Below, piece after piece: positions 16,992-25,463 of a DNA stretch of 64,000 nt. The notes under the pieces were generated by a model that was given only the letters and a program-made list of their open reading frames with translations, was not told where the DNA came from and ran no database searches. Positions within the stretch are counted from its first letter, which is position 1; each line of letters begins with the position of its first letter. This DNA comes from Xylanibacter ruminicola. Lineage in GTDB: Bacteria; Bacteroidota; Bacteroidia; Bacteroidales; Bacteroidaceae. The stretch is from the NCBI RefSeq assembly GCF_900142525.1, contig NZ_FRBD01000002.1, forward strand, positions 124,001-188,000, in the 5' to 3' direction. A program made the translations under genes and the position numbers.

Positions 16992-18254
16992 CTTTTTGAG
17001 ATAGAAATCGCGGAAATCCTTCCAGTGATAATATGGTGCCATGTCAGTAGGCAGGGGCAGGGTAGCCTCGTTCTCATTGAGTAGCACCTTGAAGATAATG
17101 TCGTGATCTTTCTTGTTTTTGCGGTAGAACACAAATTGGATGTTGGCCGCCATGGGGAATACCTCGAAATTGATCCAGCCATCTAGGTCGAGGCGTTCCA
17201 TATCGGTGATTTCGCGGCCGTAGCCGTTCAGATCTAGCAGACAGGCCAGCGGCAGGATGATGGTTTCGTGGCCGAAGCGCAGTGTGGCGCCAGGATGCGG
17301 GCGATAGATGCAGCTATCGGCATCCTCGATGATGCGGCGAAGCAGGTTACGCTGGGTGTAAGGCTGCTGTGCACCGTTGTAGGGATTGCAGCCAAAGCTG
17401 AGGAACCAGAAGCAGTTGGCCTGTAGCCAGTTGTTATAAAGTTCATCGGGTGTGTACACATCGAACAGATTAAAGTGGTAGCGCATCTCGGTGCCTTGAA
17501 CGCTCGATGCTATCTTGAAGATGGCACGGTTGAGCTCGAAGGCGTCAATCTCGTGGTTGAAGTAGGCAGTATCGTTAAACAGCTTGGCCATGGCAGGGGT
17601 ATGCACCTCGTATTTGCTGCAGAACTCGCGGTAAACCTCTTGTGTCTTCTTGGAGTAGCGCTTCTTGTAGAGTGCCGAATCTTGCAGGTTCATGTAGTAC
17701 ATGTCGTGCTGCGAGGCATCGGCGTTAAAGATGAGTCGGGGGTTGTTTCTGGCCAGCTGGAGCAATTCATTCTGCATGGAGAGAATGCAGCGGATGACTA
17801 CTGTGCTCTTGGCCTCGACCATGGCGTTGCCCTTAAACACATTAGGAAAGCGGTCGTACATGCGTTGGGCTATCTGGCGATGCTGGGCTGCACCCAGTGG
17901 CGTAAGGTCGCCGTAGCGCCCTTTAGCCTCGTCGTAAAGTAATTGCAACTCGTTGAAAGTCTGCTCGCCAATATCCGTCAGTTTGCCCAACTTGTGGGCT
18001 TTGAGCATGACCTGATAAGGCACATCGTAATCTTTCTGATTGATGAGAAAACGTGAGCCGTGACGGGCATAACTGCTGATATAGAATGGTTTTAAACCGG
18101 CAGGCGCAGGGGTTAATGCCCGGGTGGGACCCTGGTAGGCATAATAGTTACTTCCGGCTTTGAGAAAGTCGCGTTTCAGCTGTTCACGAACGTTTTGAGC
18201 GTCAATACAGGTTAATGACAGTGCCCAAAGGGCAAATAATACCACTTTTCGCAT
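16965..18254 (-). CDS. Histidine-type phosphatase (MINPP-like)
   Basis: Secreted protein of 429 residues with a signal peptide ending CIDAQ. The histidine acid phosphatase motif RHGSR lies near residue 64 and the distal catalytic pair near residue 320 is RFGHETI. The His-Glu pair resembles multiple inositol polyphosphate phosphatase rather than the His-Asp of phytase proper, so phytate or other phosphate esters may be substrates; specificity is not proven. The start at 18254 follows a GGAG ribosome site and a -7 box; a longer start at 18278 would be a TTG inside that box and is rejected. Confidence 0.82.
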   Translation of the reverse strand: MRKVVLFALWALSLTCIDAQNVREQLKRDFLKAGSNYYAYQGPTRALTPAPAGLKPFYISSYARHGSRFLINQKDYDVPYQVMLKAHKLGKLTDIGEQTFNELQLLYDEAKGRYGDLTPLGAAQHRQIAQRMYDRFPNVFKGNAMVEAKSTVVIRCILSMQNELLQLARNNPRLIFNADASQHDMYYMNLQDSALYKKRYSKKTQEVYREFCSKYEVHTPAMAKLFNDTAYFNHEIDAFELNRAIFKIASSVQGTEMRYHFNLFDVYTPDELYNNWLQANCFWFLSFGCNPYNGAQQPYTQRNLLRRIIEDADSCIYRPHPGATLRFGHETIILPLACLLDLNGYGREITDMERLDLDGWINFEVFPMAANIQFVFYRKNKKDHDIIFKVLLNENEATLPLPTDMAPYYHWKDFRDFYLKKLDAYVLAP

Positions 18255-18275
18255 AAATTTCTCCTTTTTCGGTTG

Positions 18276-18283
18276 CAAATATA
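18276..18283 (-). promoter_or_regulatory. -7 promoter box of the histidine phosphatase gene
   Basis: TATATTTG followed by GCAAC on the minus strand, 21 bases before the ATG at 18254. Confidence 0.7.
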
Positions 18284-18295
18284 CAAAAAAAGCAT

Positions 18296-18303
18296 TATTT
18301 TTG
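18296..18303 (+). promoter_or_regulatory. -7 promoter box of the rpoN cluster
   Basis: TATTTTTG followed by CAACA, 20 bases before the gene at 18324. It is almost back to back with the divergent box at 18276-18283. Confidence 0.65.
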
Positions 18304-18323
18304 CAACAAAATAACGGAATATT

Positions 18324-19004
18324 ATGGCAAAAAATTCAAAATGGCAGGATGAATATTGGTTGCTGCTACTGCAGTTGTACCTTCAGAAGCCTGTTGGTAT
18401 CAAGCCGATGTACAGTAAGGGGATGGTGGATTTGAGCCTCGAACTGCACATTGCACCAAACATGCTCTTCAATAAGATGTGCCAGATTGCCAACCTTGAA
18501 ACACCGCGTGTGGAAAGGTTCTGGGAGTTGTATGGTAACAATCCCAAGAAACTGAAGCGTGCCGTGAACCTGCTGCGTGAGATGTGGGGATTCAACAATG
18601 CGCTGGAGTTCTACGACGGCGTGGAGACCAACGAGAGTTTTGAAAAGGATTTTAAGCCCATAGCCGACAGCACCGTGCTGACGCCGATGATGCTGACGCT
18701 GATACTGGATCTGTACTTTAGACTGACACCCATTACCATGGTGACAGAAACCCCCGAGGTGCAAGAGCTGGCCAAGATGATGAAGATAAAGCCTGAAGAG
18801 GTGGTGGAGGTGATGGAGGCGTTTCAGCACTGCGACCCGTACCTGCGCTCGATCTCTGGTCGCTTTGCTTCAGCAAAGAATCGTAAAGAGATGATGATGG
18901 GCGACTTGGCGTTGGCCTGTCAGCAGGTATGGCGTAGGTTCGGCAACGCCAATCCCGAAGAACTGGCATCGTATGCCGACCAATTGAAAGAGTACTTTAG
19001 GTGA
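18324..19004 (+). CDS. Conserved hypothetical protein upstream of rpoN
   Basis: Soluble protein of 226 residues, largely helical and methionine/leucine rich, with no signal peptide or membrane segment. I do not recognise a named domain. A conserved block (WQDEYWLLLLQLYLQKPVGIK) opens the protein, and a degenerate helix-turn-helix-like stretch lies around residues 150-180 (MMKIKPEEVVEVMEAFQHCDPYLRS is longer than a motif but shows the helices). It is 20 bases upstream of rpoN and probably co-transcribed; such a gene next to rpoN is common in Bacteroidales, which suggests a shared function that I cannot name. Confidence 0.75.
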   Translation: MAKNSKWQDEYWLLLLQLYLQKPVGIKPMYSKGMVDLSLELHIAPNMLFNKMCQIANLETPRVERFWELYGNNPKKLKRAVNLLREMWGFNNALEFYDGVETNESFEKDFKPIADSTVLTPMMLTLILDLYFRLTPITMVTETPEVQELAKMMKIKPEEVVEVMEAFQHCDPYLRSISGRFASAKNRKEMMMGDLALACQQVWRRFGNANPEELASYADQLKEYFR

Positions 19005-19032
19005 GAAAGTGAGAAGGTGAAAAAGTGAAAAA
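19001..19032 (+). repeat. Four 8-base tandem units ending in the rpoN start codon
   Basis: GTGAGAAA, GTGAGAAG, GTGAAAAA and GTGAAAAA follow without gaps from 19001. The fourth GTG (19025) is the rpoN start; the other three run into TGA after three codons. Confidence 0.9.
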
Positions 19033-20533
19033 CGAAAATACACAGATACAGGAACAACTACAACAGCAGAAGTTAGGACAGACGTTCTCGCAGCAGCAGT
19101 TGTTGCAATCGTCGCTGATAGAACTTCCAGTGGCGCAGTTGGTTGACCGTATCAACACTGAAATGAACGACAATCCTGCCCTGGAGAGTGAATCGCCTTA
19201 CGATGATAACGACTCGACGCAGGATGTGGATTACAATAACGACGACGCAGATGCGCAGGACGACTTCGAGACGGTCACAGAGCGCGAAGAACGCCAGTCG
19301 GCACTCGACGAGGCGCTAAGTGGCATAGGGCGAGACGATGAGGATCTGCCTGTATATCAGAGCGGTAGCTCGTATAGTGAGGAGCGCGAGGAAATAGTCT
19401 ACGGCGAGACAGAGTCGTTCTACGATCAACTGAAAGAGCAGGTGGGCGAGATGGACCTGACGCCCAAGCAGCGTGACATCATAGAATATCTGATAGGTTC
19501 GCTTGATGACGACGGACTGCTGCGCAAGGATCTTTCGATAGTGTGTGATGAGTTGGCCATTTACCATAACATCGACGCTACCGAGAAAGAGATAGAGCGC
19601 GTGTTGCTGATGTTGCAGGCTTTCGACCCCGCTGGCATCGGTGCCCGTTCGTTGCAGGAGTGTCTGCTGCTACAGATAGAGCGCCGTGATCCATCGAAGC
19701 TGCGCGACCTGATGGAACGCGTGGTGAACAACTATTTCGAGGCGTTTACACGTAAGCACTGGGACAAGATACAAAGCGACCTGGGCTTGAACGATGTGCA
19801 GGCAGAGACGCTGTTCCATGAGTTGCGCAAACTGAATCCGCGTCCAGGAGCTTCGCTCGGTGAGGTGGTGGGCAGGAGCATGCAACAGATAACGCCAGAC
19901 TTTATTGTTGACACGCTGGACGACGGTACCATCACCTTTACGCTGAACAACGGTGAAGTGCCCGAGCTGAAGGTGTCACAATCGTTTGTCGACTCGATGA
20001 AGGAGTATCAGCAGAACAAGGATAACTTGAGCAAACAGACTAAGGAGGCCCTGCTATATATCAAGAAAAAGGTGGATGCCGCACAGGGATTTATCGAGGC
20101 TGTGAAGGTGCGCCGCCACACGCTGACCATCACCATGCGGGCCATTATCCAGTTGCAACGCCAGTTCTTTCTCGATGGCGACGAGGCATCGCTGCGTCCT
20201 ATGATTCTGAAAGACGTAGCCGAGAAGGCTGGACTCGACATATCGACCGTCTCGCGCGTGAGCAACTCGAAGTACGCGCAGACACGTTGGGGCACATTCC
20301 CGCTGCGCCACTTCTTCAGTGACGGCTACGTGACTGAGAGCGGCGAGGAGCTGAGTACCCGACAGATTAAGGCTGCCCTGCGCGACCTGGTGGATGCCGA
20401 GGACAAGCGTAAGCCGCTGAGCGACGATCAGCTGAAAGATCAGCTCGCTGAAAAAGGATTCCCCATCGCACGCCGCACAGTGGCCAAGTATCGCGAACAG
20501 TTGGGTATACCCATTGCACGACTAAGAAAATGA
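19025..20533 (+). CDS. rpoN: RNA polymerase sigma-54 factor
   Basis: Protein of 502 residues with all three sigma-54 regions: the Gln-rich N-terminal activator-interaction region (LGQTFSQQQLLQSS), the acidic linker (about 60-130), the core-binding region, and the C-terminal RpoN box ARRTVAKYRE that contacts the -24 element. It directs transcription that needs an AAA+ enhancer-binding activator. The start is a GTG that forms the last unit of an 8-base tandem repeat; no ATG fits the conserved N-terminus. The stop overlaps the next gene by four bases (ATGA). Confidence 0.93.
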   Translation: MKNENTQIQEQLQQQKLGQTFSQQQLLQSSLIELPVAQLVDRINTEMNDNPALESESPYDDNDSTQDVDYNNDDADAQDDFETVTEREERQSALDEALSGIGRDDEDLPVYQSGSSYSEEREEIVYGETESFYDQLKEQVGEMDLTPKQRDIIEYLIGSLDDDGLLRKDLSIVCDELAIYHNIDATEKEIERVLLMLQAFDPAGIGARSLQECLLLQIERRDPSKLRDLMERVVNNYFEAFTRKHWDKIQSDLGLNDVQAETLFHELRKLNPRPGASLGEVVGRSMQQITPDFIVDTLDDGTITFTLNNGEVPELKVSQSFVDSMKEYQQNKDNLSKQTKEALLYIKKKVDAAQGFIEAVKVRRHTLTITMRAIIQLQRQFFLDGDEASLRPMILKDVAEKAGLDISTVSRVSNSKYAQTRWGTFPLRHFFSDGYVTESGEELSTRQIKAALRDLVDAEDKRKPLSDDQLKDQLAEKGFPIARRTVAKYREQLGIPIARLRK

Positions 20534-21150
20534 GCAGAGAAAAGAATATAATTTTAACGGCAAGAGTGATCAGCATGGTGTTCACACCATTCTATCTGCC
20601 CATTGTGGGCTTGATGGCACTCTTCTTCCTGAGCTATCTCAGTCTGATGCCTACGGCCTACAAGTTGCAGGTGCTAACGATGGTGTACTTCTTCACTATC
20701 TTATTGCCTACGGTGCTGATTCATCTGTATCGCAAATATCAGGGGTGGAACCTGATAGAACTGGGGCATAAGGAGCGCCGCATGGTGCCTTACGTCATCT
20801 CCATTCTCTGCTATTTTTTCTGTGTGTATATCATGGACATGTTGCATATTCCGCACTTTATGGGCACCATCGTTTCGGCTGCACTTGCTATTCAGATTGT
20901 GTGCGCACTAGTCAACGTGTGGTGGAAGATATCAACCCATACATCGGCCATTGGCGGTGTGGCAGGTGCGTTGTTCGTGTTCGGTGAGTTTTTTGGATTC
21001 AACCCCGTTTGGTGGCTTTGCCTGGTTTTTATCCTAGCAGGCGTGCTCGGCACCAGCAGAATGATTCTACGTCAGCACTCGTTGTCGCAGGTAGTAGCCG
21101 GATTCTTGGTGGGAATTATCTGCTCCATCCTTGGGTTGATCTATCTCTAA
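20530..21150 (+). CDS. PAP2-like integral membrane protein
   Basis: Membrane protein of 206 residues with about six hydrophobic helices. Late motifs THTSAIGGVAG and SRMILRQHSLSQVVAGF resemble the C2 and C3 motifs of type 2 phosphatidic acid phosphatases, with the histidines kept, but the C1 motif (KX6RP) is only weakly seen in GHKERRMVPYV. It may be a lipid phosphatase or a degenerate relative. It overlaps rpoN by four bases, so the two are coupled. Confidence 0.7.
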   Translation: MSREKNIILTARVISMVFTPFYLPIVGLMALFFLSYLSLMPTAYKLQVLTMVYFFTILLPTVLIHLYRKYQGWNLIELGHKERRMVPYVISILCYFFCVYIMDMLHIPHFMGTIVSAALAIQIVCALVNVWWKISTHTSAIGGVAGALFVFGEFFGFNPVWWLCLVFILAGVLGTSRMILRQHSLSQVVAGFLVGIICSILGLIYL

Positions 21151-21152
21151 AA

Positions 21153-21184
21153 TCGTTAAATTGTCAAATCGTAAAATAGTCAAA
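21153..21184 (+). repeat. Four 8-base tandem units upstream of purE
   Basis: TCGTTAAA, TTGTCAAA, TCGTAAAA and TAGTCAAA run from 21153 to 21184, three bases before the purE ATG at 21188. They are imperfect copies of T(C/T/A)GT(T/C/A)AAA and fill nearly the whole spacer. Confidence 0.8.
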
Positions 21185-21187
21185 TAT

Positions 21188-21694
21188 ATGAAGCCATTAG
21201 TAAGTATTATCATGGGTAGCACAAGTGATCTGCCCATCATGGAAAAAGCCTGCAAACTGCTCGACGAGATGCAGGTGCCTTTTGAAGTAAATGCCCTTTC
21301 GGCTCATCGTACTCCCGATGCTGTAGAGGAGTTTGCCCGTACCGCTAAGGATCGCGGTATCAAGGTGATTATTGCTGGAGCCGGCATGGCTGCTGCCCTG
21401 CCTGGCGTGATTGCTGCATCGACCACTCTGCCCGTTATCGGTGTGCCCATCAAGGGAATGCTCGACGGACTGGATGCCATGCTCTCTATTATCCAGATGC
21501 CCCCAGGAATACCTGTGGCTACAGTAGGTGTGAACGGTGCTCAGAACGCAGCTATCCTGGCTGTTGAGATGATGGCACTGAGCGATCAGGACCTGGCACA
21601 GCGCCTGGCTGTTTACAAAGGCAATCTGCGTATCAAGATTGAAAAGGCCAACGAGGAACTGGCTGAGATTAAGTATCAGTTCAAAACTAACTAA
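21188..21694 (+). CDS. purE: N5-carboxyaminoimidazole ribonucleotide mutase
   Basis: Class I PurE of 168 residues, moving the carboxyl group from N5-CAIR to CAIR in purine synthesis. Motifs: IIMGSTSDLPIM, SAHRTPD, AGAGMAAALPGV and GVNGAQNAAILA. A start at 21161 (TTG) would add nine residues encoded by the tandem repeat spacer and is rejected. It is followed by ispG after two bases, so the two are co-transcribed although their pathways are unrelated. Confidence 0.96.
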   Translation: MKPLVSIIMGSTSDLPIMEKACKLLDEMQVPFEVNALSAHRTPDAVEEFARTAKDRGIKVIIAGAGMAAALPGVIAASTTLPVIGVPIKGMLDGLDAMLSIIQMPPGIPVATVGVNGAQNAAILAVEMMALSDQDLAQRLAVYKGNLRIKIEKANEELAEIKYQFKTN

Positions 21695-21696
21695 AT

Positions 21697-23076
21697 ATGT
21701 ACAAAAGAAGATTGTCTTCTGAAACCCGCGTGGGAAACATTGGTATCGGTGGTGAGAACCCCATCCGCATCCAGTCGATGGGTACGGTAGATACCAATAA
21801 TACCGAGGGGTGTGTGGCTCAGGCCAAGCGCATTATAGATGCTGGTGGCGAGCTAGTACGCTTTACCACCCAAGGTACTCGTGAGGCAGAGAATATGAAG
21901 AATATTTCGGCCCAGCTTAAGGCCGACGGCTATAACTCACCACTGGTGGCCGACGTGCATTTTACGGCTCATACAGCTGATGTGGCTGCACAGTACTGCG
22001 AGAAGGTGCGTATTAATCCTGGTAACTACGTAGATCCAGGTCGTACGTTCAAGCATCTGGAGTACACTGACGAGGAGTATGCAGAAGAGCTGAAGAAGAT
22101 TGAGGCCAAGCTGGTGCCATTCCTGAATATCTGTAAGGAACACCACACGGCTGTACGTATCGGTGTGAACCACGGTTCGCTGTCCGACCGCATCATGAGC
22201 CGCTACGGCGATACCCCCGCTGGTATCGTAGAGAGTTGTATGGAGTTCCTGCGCATATTTCGTCGCGAGAACTTCAATGACGTGGTTATCTCTATCAAGG
22301 CATCAAACACGGTTGTAATGGTAACCACCATGCGACTGCTTGTGGAGACGATGGATAAAGAAGATATGCACTATCCGCTGCACCTGGGCGTGACTGAGGC
22401 GGGCGAAGGCGAAGACGGACGTATCAAGAGTGCCGTTGGTATCGGTGCCCTGCTGACTGAGGGCATCGGCGACACCATCCGCGTATCGCTCTCTGAGGAG
22501 CCCGAGTGCGAGATTCCCGTGGCTCGCAAGCTGGTAGATATGATTCCTGAGTGTACCAAGTTGCGCGAGGAGGCTCAGGCGAGCATCAAGGATGATACCA
22601 TCACCCTGAATGTGGATGCACCCGATTGGGAAACATTGCAGCTTAAAGCCGCTATGGCTGTAGGTGCCCTGCTTATCGACCGCAAGGCTACTAAACTGGT
22701 TATCACCAGTCCTGCTAGTTATGCTAGTCCGGCTAGTCTTACTAGCCTGGCCGACGCCATTCTGCAGGCAGCCCGCATCAAGTTCACCAAGACTGAGTAC
22801 ATCTCATGCCCTGGTTGCGGACGAACACTGTATAATCTGCAGGAAACCATCGCCAAGATTAAAGCTGCTACCAAGGATCTGGTAGGACTTAAGATTGGTA
22901 TTATGGGCTGCATTGTAAACGGTCCTGGCGAGATGGCCGATGCCGACTACGGATATGTGGGCGCTGGCAGAGGTAAGATATCTCTCTACAAGGCTAAGGA
23001 ATGTGTTGAGAAAAACATTCCCGAAGAGGAAGCAGTAGAGAAACTGCTGGAATTGATTCGCAAAGACAGAGCATAA
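21697..23076 (+). CDS. ispG: 4-hydroxy-3-methylbut-2-enyl diphosphate synthase (IspG)
   Basis: Iron-sulfur enzyme of the MEP isoprenoid pathway, 459 residues. The N-terminal barrel (1-285) has the RIQSMG, VADVHF and RIGVNHGSL motifs; the C-terminal reductase-like domain has SCPGCGRT and GCIVNGPGEM, which carry the three cluster cysteines and the catalytic Glu. Many Bacteroidetes and plant enzymes carry a large insert between the two domains, giving 600 or more residues. Here only about 60 residues remain, and they end in a low-complexity PASYASPASLTSLA coded by a 9-base CTAG array. The fold appears complete. Confidence 0.93.
   Translation: MYKRRLSSETRVGNIGIGGENPIRIQSMGTVDTNNTEGCVAQAKRIIDAGGELVRFTTQGTREAENMKNISAQLKADGYNSPLVADVHFTAHTADVAAQYCEKVRINPGNYVDPGRTFKHLEYTDEEYAEELKKIEAKLVPFLNICKEHHTAVRIGVNHGSLSDRIMSRYGDTPAGIVESCMEFLRIFRRENFNDVVISIKASNTVVMVTTMRLLVETMDKEDMHYPLHLGVTEAGEGEDGRIKSAVGIGALLTEGIGDTIRVSLSEEPECEIPVARKLVDMIPECTKLREEAQASIKDDTITLNVDAPDWETLQLKAAMAVGALLIDRKATKLVITSPASYASPASLTSLADAILQAARIKFTKTEYISCPGCGRTLYNLQETIAKIKAATKDLVGLKIGIMGCIVNGPGEMADADYGYVGAGRGKISLYKAKECVEKNIPEEEAVEKLLELIRKDRA
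22715..22745. repeat. CTAG array, 9-base period, inside ispG
   Basis: CTAG begins at 22715, 22724, 22733 and 22742. The frame is GCT-AGT, giving Ala-Ser, a different frame from the nrdG array. It falls at the junction between the two IspG domains. Confidence 0.88.
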
Positions 23077-23111
23077 CAATAAATCCCGCCGTTTTGGCGG
23101 GGTTTATTGTT
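23075..23111. terminator. Bidirectional terminator between ispG and the sirtuin gene
   Basis: A 16-base stem (AACAATAAATCCCGCC, one G-T wobble) pairs across GTTTT with 23096-23111. The stop codons of both convergent genes lie inside the stem. Confidence 0.93.
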
Positions 23112-23802
23112 ATTTCTCAAGAATATTCATCAGGTCTTTCATGCCTTCAGAAGCACCTTTCTGTATCTGTGTGACACGTCCGCCAACGTTGATGGGGTTC
23201 GGGTCTATCAGATAGATTGGCGCATCGGGACGGGCATAATGCATCAGTCCTGCAGCTGGATAAACCACCAATGAGGTACCGATAATAATCAGGATATCAG
23301 CCTCTTGCACCTCTTCGGCGGCAAGGGTGATGTTAGGAACAGCTTCGCCAAAGAATACAATGAACGGACGAAGCAGAGAACCGTCGCCAGCCTTGGTGCC
23401 AGGTTCAATCTCGCAATTCTCGGGAGTGAGCTGAATCTGATAGCGTGGGTCATCGACATCGCGACTTGAGCAAACCTTCATCAGCTCGCCGTGCAGGTGG
23501 ATTACCTTACTTGAACCAGCCATCTCGTGCAGGTTGTCAACATTCTGAGTAACAACCGTCACGTCGTAGTTCTTCTCGAGTTCGGCCACCAGTTTGTGCC
23601 CCACGTTAGGCTTTACGTCCCAGCACTTCTTGCGGAGCATATTGTAGAAGTTTGTTACGAGTGTTGGATCTGCCAACCAACCCTCGTGAGTAGCTACTTT
23701 CTGAACGGGATAATTCTCCCAAAGACCATCGGCATCGCGGAAGGTTTTTAAGCCGCTTTCTACCGACATTCCTGCACCTGTAAGTACAACAATCTTTTTC
23801 AT
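23110..23802 (-). CDS. Sir2-family NAD-dependent deacylase lacking the zinc cysteines
   Basis: Sirtuin of 230 residues with NAD motifs GAGMSVESGLKTFR, TQNVDNLHE and the catalytic His in HLHGEL, plus the late IGTSLVVYPA. The four cysteines (CXXC twice) that hold structural zinc in most sirtuins are missing: only single cysteines occur, in KVCSSRD and PENCEIE. It therefore belongs to a zinc-less type. The expected role is removal of acyl groups from protein lysines in the cytoplasm. It is divergent from the FKBP cluster, and the two promoters share an inverted sequence. Confidence 0.88.
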   Translation of the reverse strand: MKKIVVLTGAGMSVESGLKTFRDADGLWENYPVQKVATHEGWLADPTLVTNFYNMLRKKCWDVKPNVGHKLVAELEKNYDVTVVTQNVDNLHEMAGSSKVIHLHGELMKVCSSRDVDDPRYQIQLTPENCEIEPGTKAGDGSLLRPFIVFFGEAVPNITLAAEEVQEADILIIIGTSLVVYPAAGLMHYARPDAPIYLIDPNPINVGGRVTQIQKGASEGMKDLMNILEK

Positions 23803-23830
23803 AAGCTATAATTTACGTGTTAATGATGTG

Positions 23831-23838
23831 CAAATATA
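23831..23838 (-). promoter_or_regulatory. -7 promoter box of the sirtuin gene
   Basis: TATATTTG followed by GCACA on the minus strand, 28 bases before the ATG at 23802. Confidence 0.7.
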
Positions 23839-23842
23839 CGTA

Positions 23843-23905
23843 TTTTTAGACAAAAGAACAAAAGAAACAAAAAAAAATATGTTCTTATGTACTTTTGTCT
23901 AAAAA
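23843..23905. promoter_or_regulatory. Inverted repeat shared by two divergent promoters
   Basis: TTTTTAGACAAAAG (23843-23856) and its exact reverse complement (23892-23905) lie in equivalent upstream positions of the sirtuin and FKBP promoters. A further AAGAACA/TGTTCTT pair (23854-23860 and 23880-23886) is nested inside. This may be an operator or just a matched -33 region. Confidence 0.6.
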
Positions 23906-23911
23906 ATATTG

Positions 23912-23919
23912 TACCTTTG
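23912..23919 (+). promoter_or_regulatory. -7 promoter box of the FKBP cluster
   Basis: TACCTTTG followed by CGTCC, 41 bases before the ATG at 23961. Confidence 0.7.
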
Positions 23920-23960
23920 CGTCCGATTTTTAAAGGTTACACATTATTAATAAATAGAGA

Positions 23961-24566
23961 ATGGACAAATTAAGTTACGCTTTAGGTCTGGGCATCGGTC
24001 AGCAGTTGGCTCAGATGGGTGCTGACAACATCAGTGCCGAGGATTTTGCACAGGCCATCAACGACGTTTTGAAAGGTAATGAGCTGAAGGTTTCACACCG
24101 TGAGGCTCAGACTATCGTACAGGATTATTTCCAGAAGCAGGAGCAGAAGCTCCAGGCTGAGCGTGCCGAGAAGGGAAAGGCACATAAGGAGGCTGGTGAG
24201 AAGTATCTGGCCGAGAATGCTAAGAAGGATGGTATCGTTACACTGCCCAGCGGTCTGCAGTATCAGGTGCTGAAAGAGGGTAACGGTAAGAAGCCAAGTG
24301 CTAAGGATACTGTGATGTGTCACTACGAGGGTACACTTATCGATGGTACCGTATTCGACAGCTCATATCAGCGCGGCGAGCCCGCTACATTCCCACTCCA
24401 GCAGGTGATTGCTGGTTGGACCGAGGGACTGCAGCTGATGCAGGAGGGTGCTAAGTATCGTTTCTTCATCCCTTACCGTCTGGCTTATGGCGAGGGTGGT
24501 GCAGGTGCTTCTATTCCTCCATTTGCAGCTCTTATTTTCGATGTAGAGTTAATACAAGTAGTTTAA
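23961..24566 (+). CDS. FKBP-type peptidyl-prolyl isomerase, cytoplasmic (FklB-like)
   Basis: Protein of 201 residues with an N-terminal dimerisation domain (1-75) and a C-terminal FKBP domain (about 100-201; HYEGTLIDGTVFDSSYQRGEP is split by the usual loops, ending AALIFDVELIQVV). It has no signal peptide, unlike the two paralogues that follow. It catalyses cis-trans isomerisation of proline bonds during folding. Codons are strongly biased (GGT, CGT, CTG), in keeping with high expression. Separated from the next isomerase by 15 bases. Confidence 0.92.
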   Translation: MDKLSYALGLGIGQQLAQMGADNISAEDFAQAINDVLKGNELKVSHREAQTIVQDYFQKQEQKLQAERAEKGKAHKEAGEKYLAENAKKDGIVTLPSGLQYQVLKEGNGKKPSAKDTVMCHYEGTLIDGTVFDSSYQRGEPATFPLQQVIAGWTEGLQLMQEGAKYRFFIPYRLAYGEGGAGASIPPFAALIFDVELIQVV

Positions 24567-24581
24567 AAATATAAGAAAGCA

Positions 24582-25463
24582 ATGAAAAAGATTTCAATTG
24601 TAGCCGTTTTGGCTATCGCTGCTGCTGGTTTCACAGCATGTGGCAATCAGGGCCCAAAAGCCAATCTGAAGACCGACGTAGACACCATGAGCTACGCCAT
24701 TGGTATGGCTCAGACTCAGGGTCTGAAGGAGTATCTCGTAGGTAGTCTTGATGTTGATACAGCTTACATGGCTGAGTTCATCAAGGGTCTGAACGAGGGT
24801 GCAAACGCTGGTGACAACAAGAAGAAGGCTGCTTACTATGCAGGTATCCAGATTGGTCAGCAGATTGCAAACCGTATGCTTAAGGGCATCAACCACGAGG
24901 TATTTGGCGACGACTCTACCAAGACTATCTCACTGAAGAACTTCCTCGCTGGATTTATCAGCGGTACTACTGGCAAGAAGGGTCTGATGACTGTTGACTC
25001 TGCTCAGATGGTAGCTCAGCGCCTAATTCAGGAAATCAAGGCTAAAGAGATGATTAAGACCTATGGTCCTAACAAGGAGGCTGGTGAGAAGTTCCTTGCT
25101 GCTAACGCTAAGAAGGATGGTGTAAAGACTCTGCCTGGCGGTGTTCAGTACAAGGTCATCAAGGAGGGTGCTGGTGCTATCCCTGCTGATACCTCACTGG
25201 TAAAGGTACACTACGAGGGTCGCCTGATCAACGATACTGTCTTCGATAGCTCTTACAAGCGTGGCGAGCCTGCTACATTCCGTGCTAATCAGGTTATTAA
25301 GGGTTGGACAGAGGCTCTTACTCACATGCCTGCTGGTTCTGTATGGGAGGTTTACATTCCTCAGGAGCTGGCTTACGGTGAGCGTGCCCAGAGTAAAATC
25401 GATCCTTTCTCAGCTCTGATCTTCAAGATTGAACTGATTGAGGTTAATCCTAGCAGAAAGTAA
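24582..25463 (+). CDS. FKBP-type peptidyl-prolyl isomerase lipoprotein
   Basis: Protein of 293 residues with a lipoprotein signal (MKKISIVAVLAIAAAGFTAC), so anchored to a membrane and facing the periplasm. An FkpA-like N-terminal dimerisation domain (about 35-180) is followed by the FKBP domain (195-293; VHYEGRLINDTVFDSS, ending SALIFKIELIEV). It probably assists folding of outer-membrane and periplasmic proteins. It is the middle gene of three tandem paralogues; its stop codon directly touches the ATG of the next. Confidence 0.92.
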   Translation: MKKISIVAVLAIAAAGFTACGNQGPKANLKTDVDTMSYAIGMAQTQGLKEYLVGSLDVDTAYMAEFIKGLNEGANAGDNKKKAAYYAGIQIGQQIANRMLKGINHEVFGDDSTKTISLKNFLAGFISGTTGKKGLMTVDSAQMVAQRLIQEIKAKEMIKTYGPNKEAGEKFLAANAKKDGVKTLPGGVQYKVIKEGAGAIPADTSLVKVHYEGRLINDTVFDSSYKRGEPATFRANQVIKGWTEALTHMPAGSVWEVYIPQELAYGERAQSKIDPFSALIFKIELIEVNPSRK

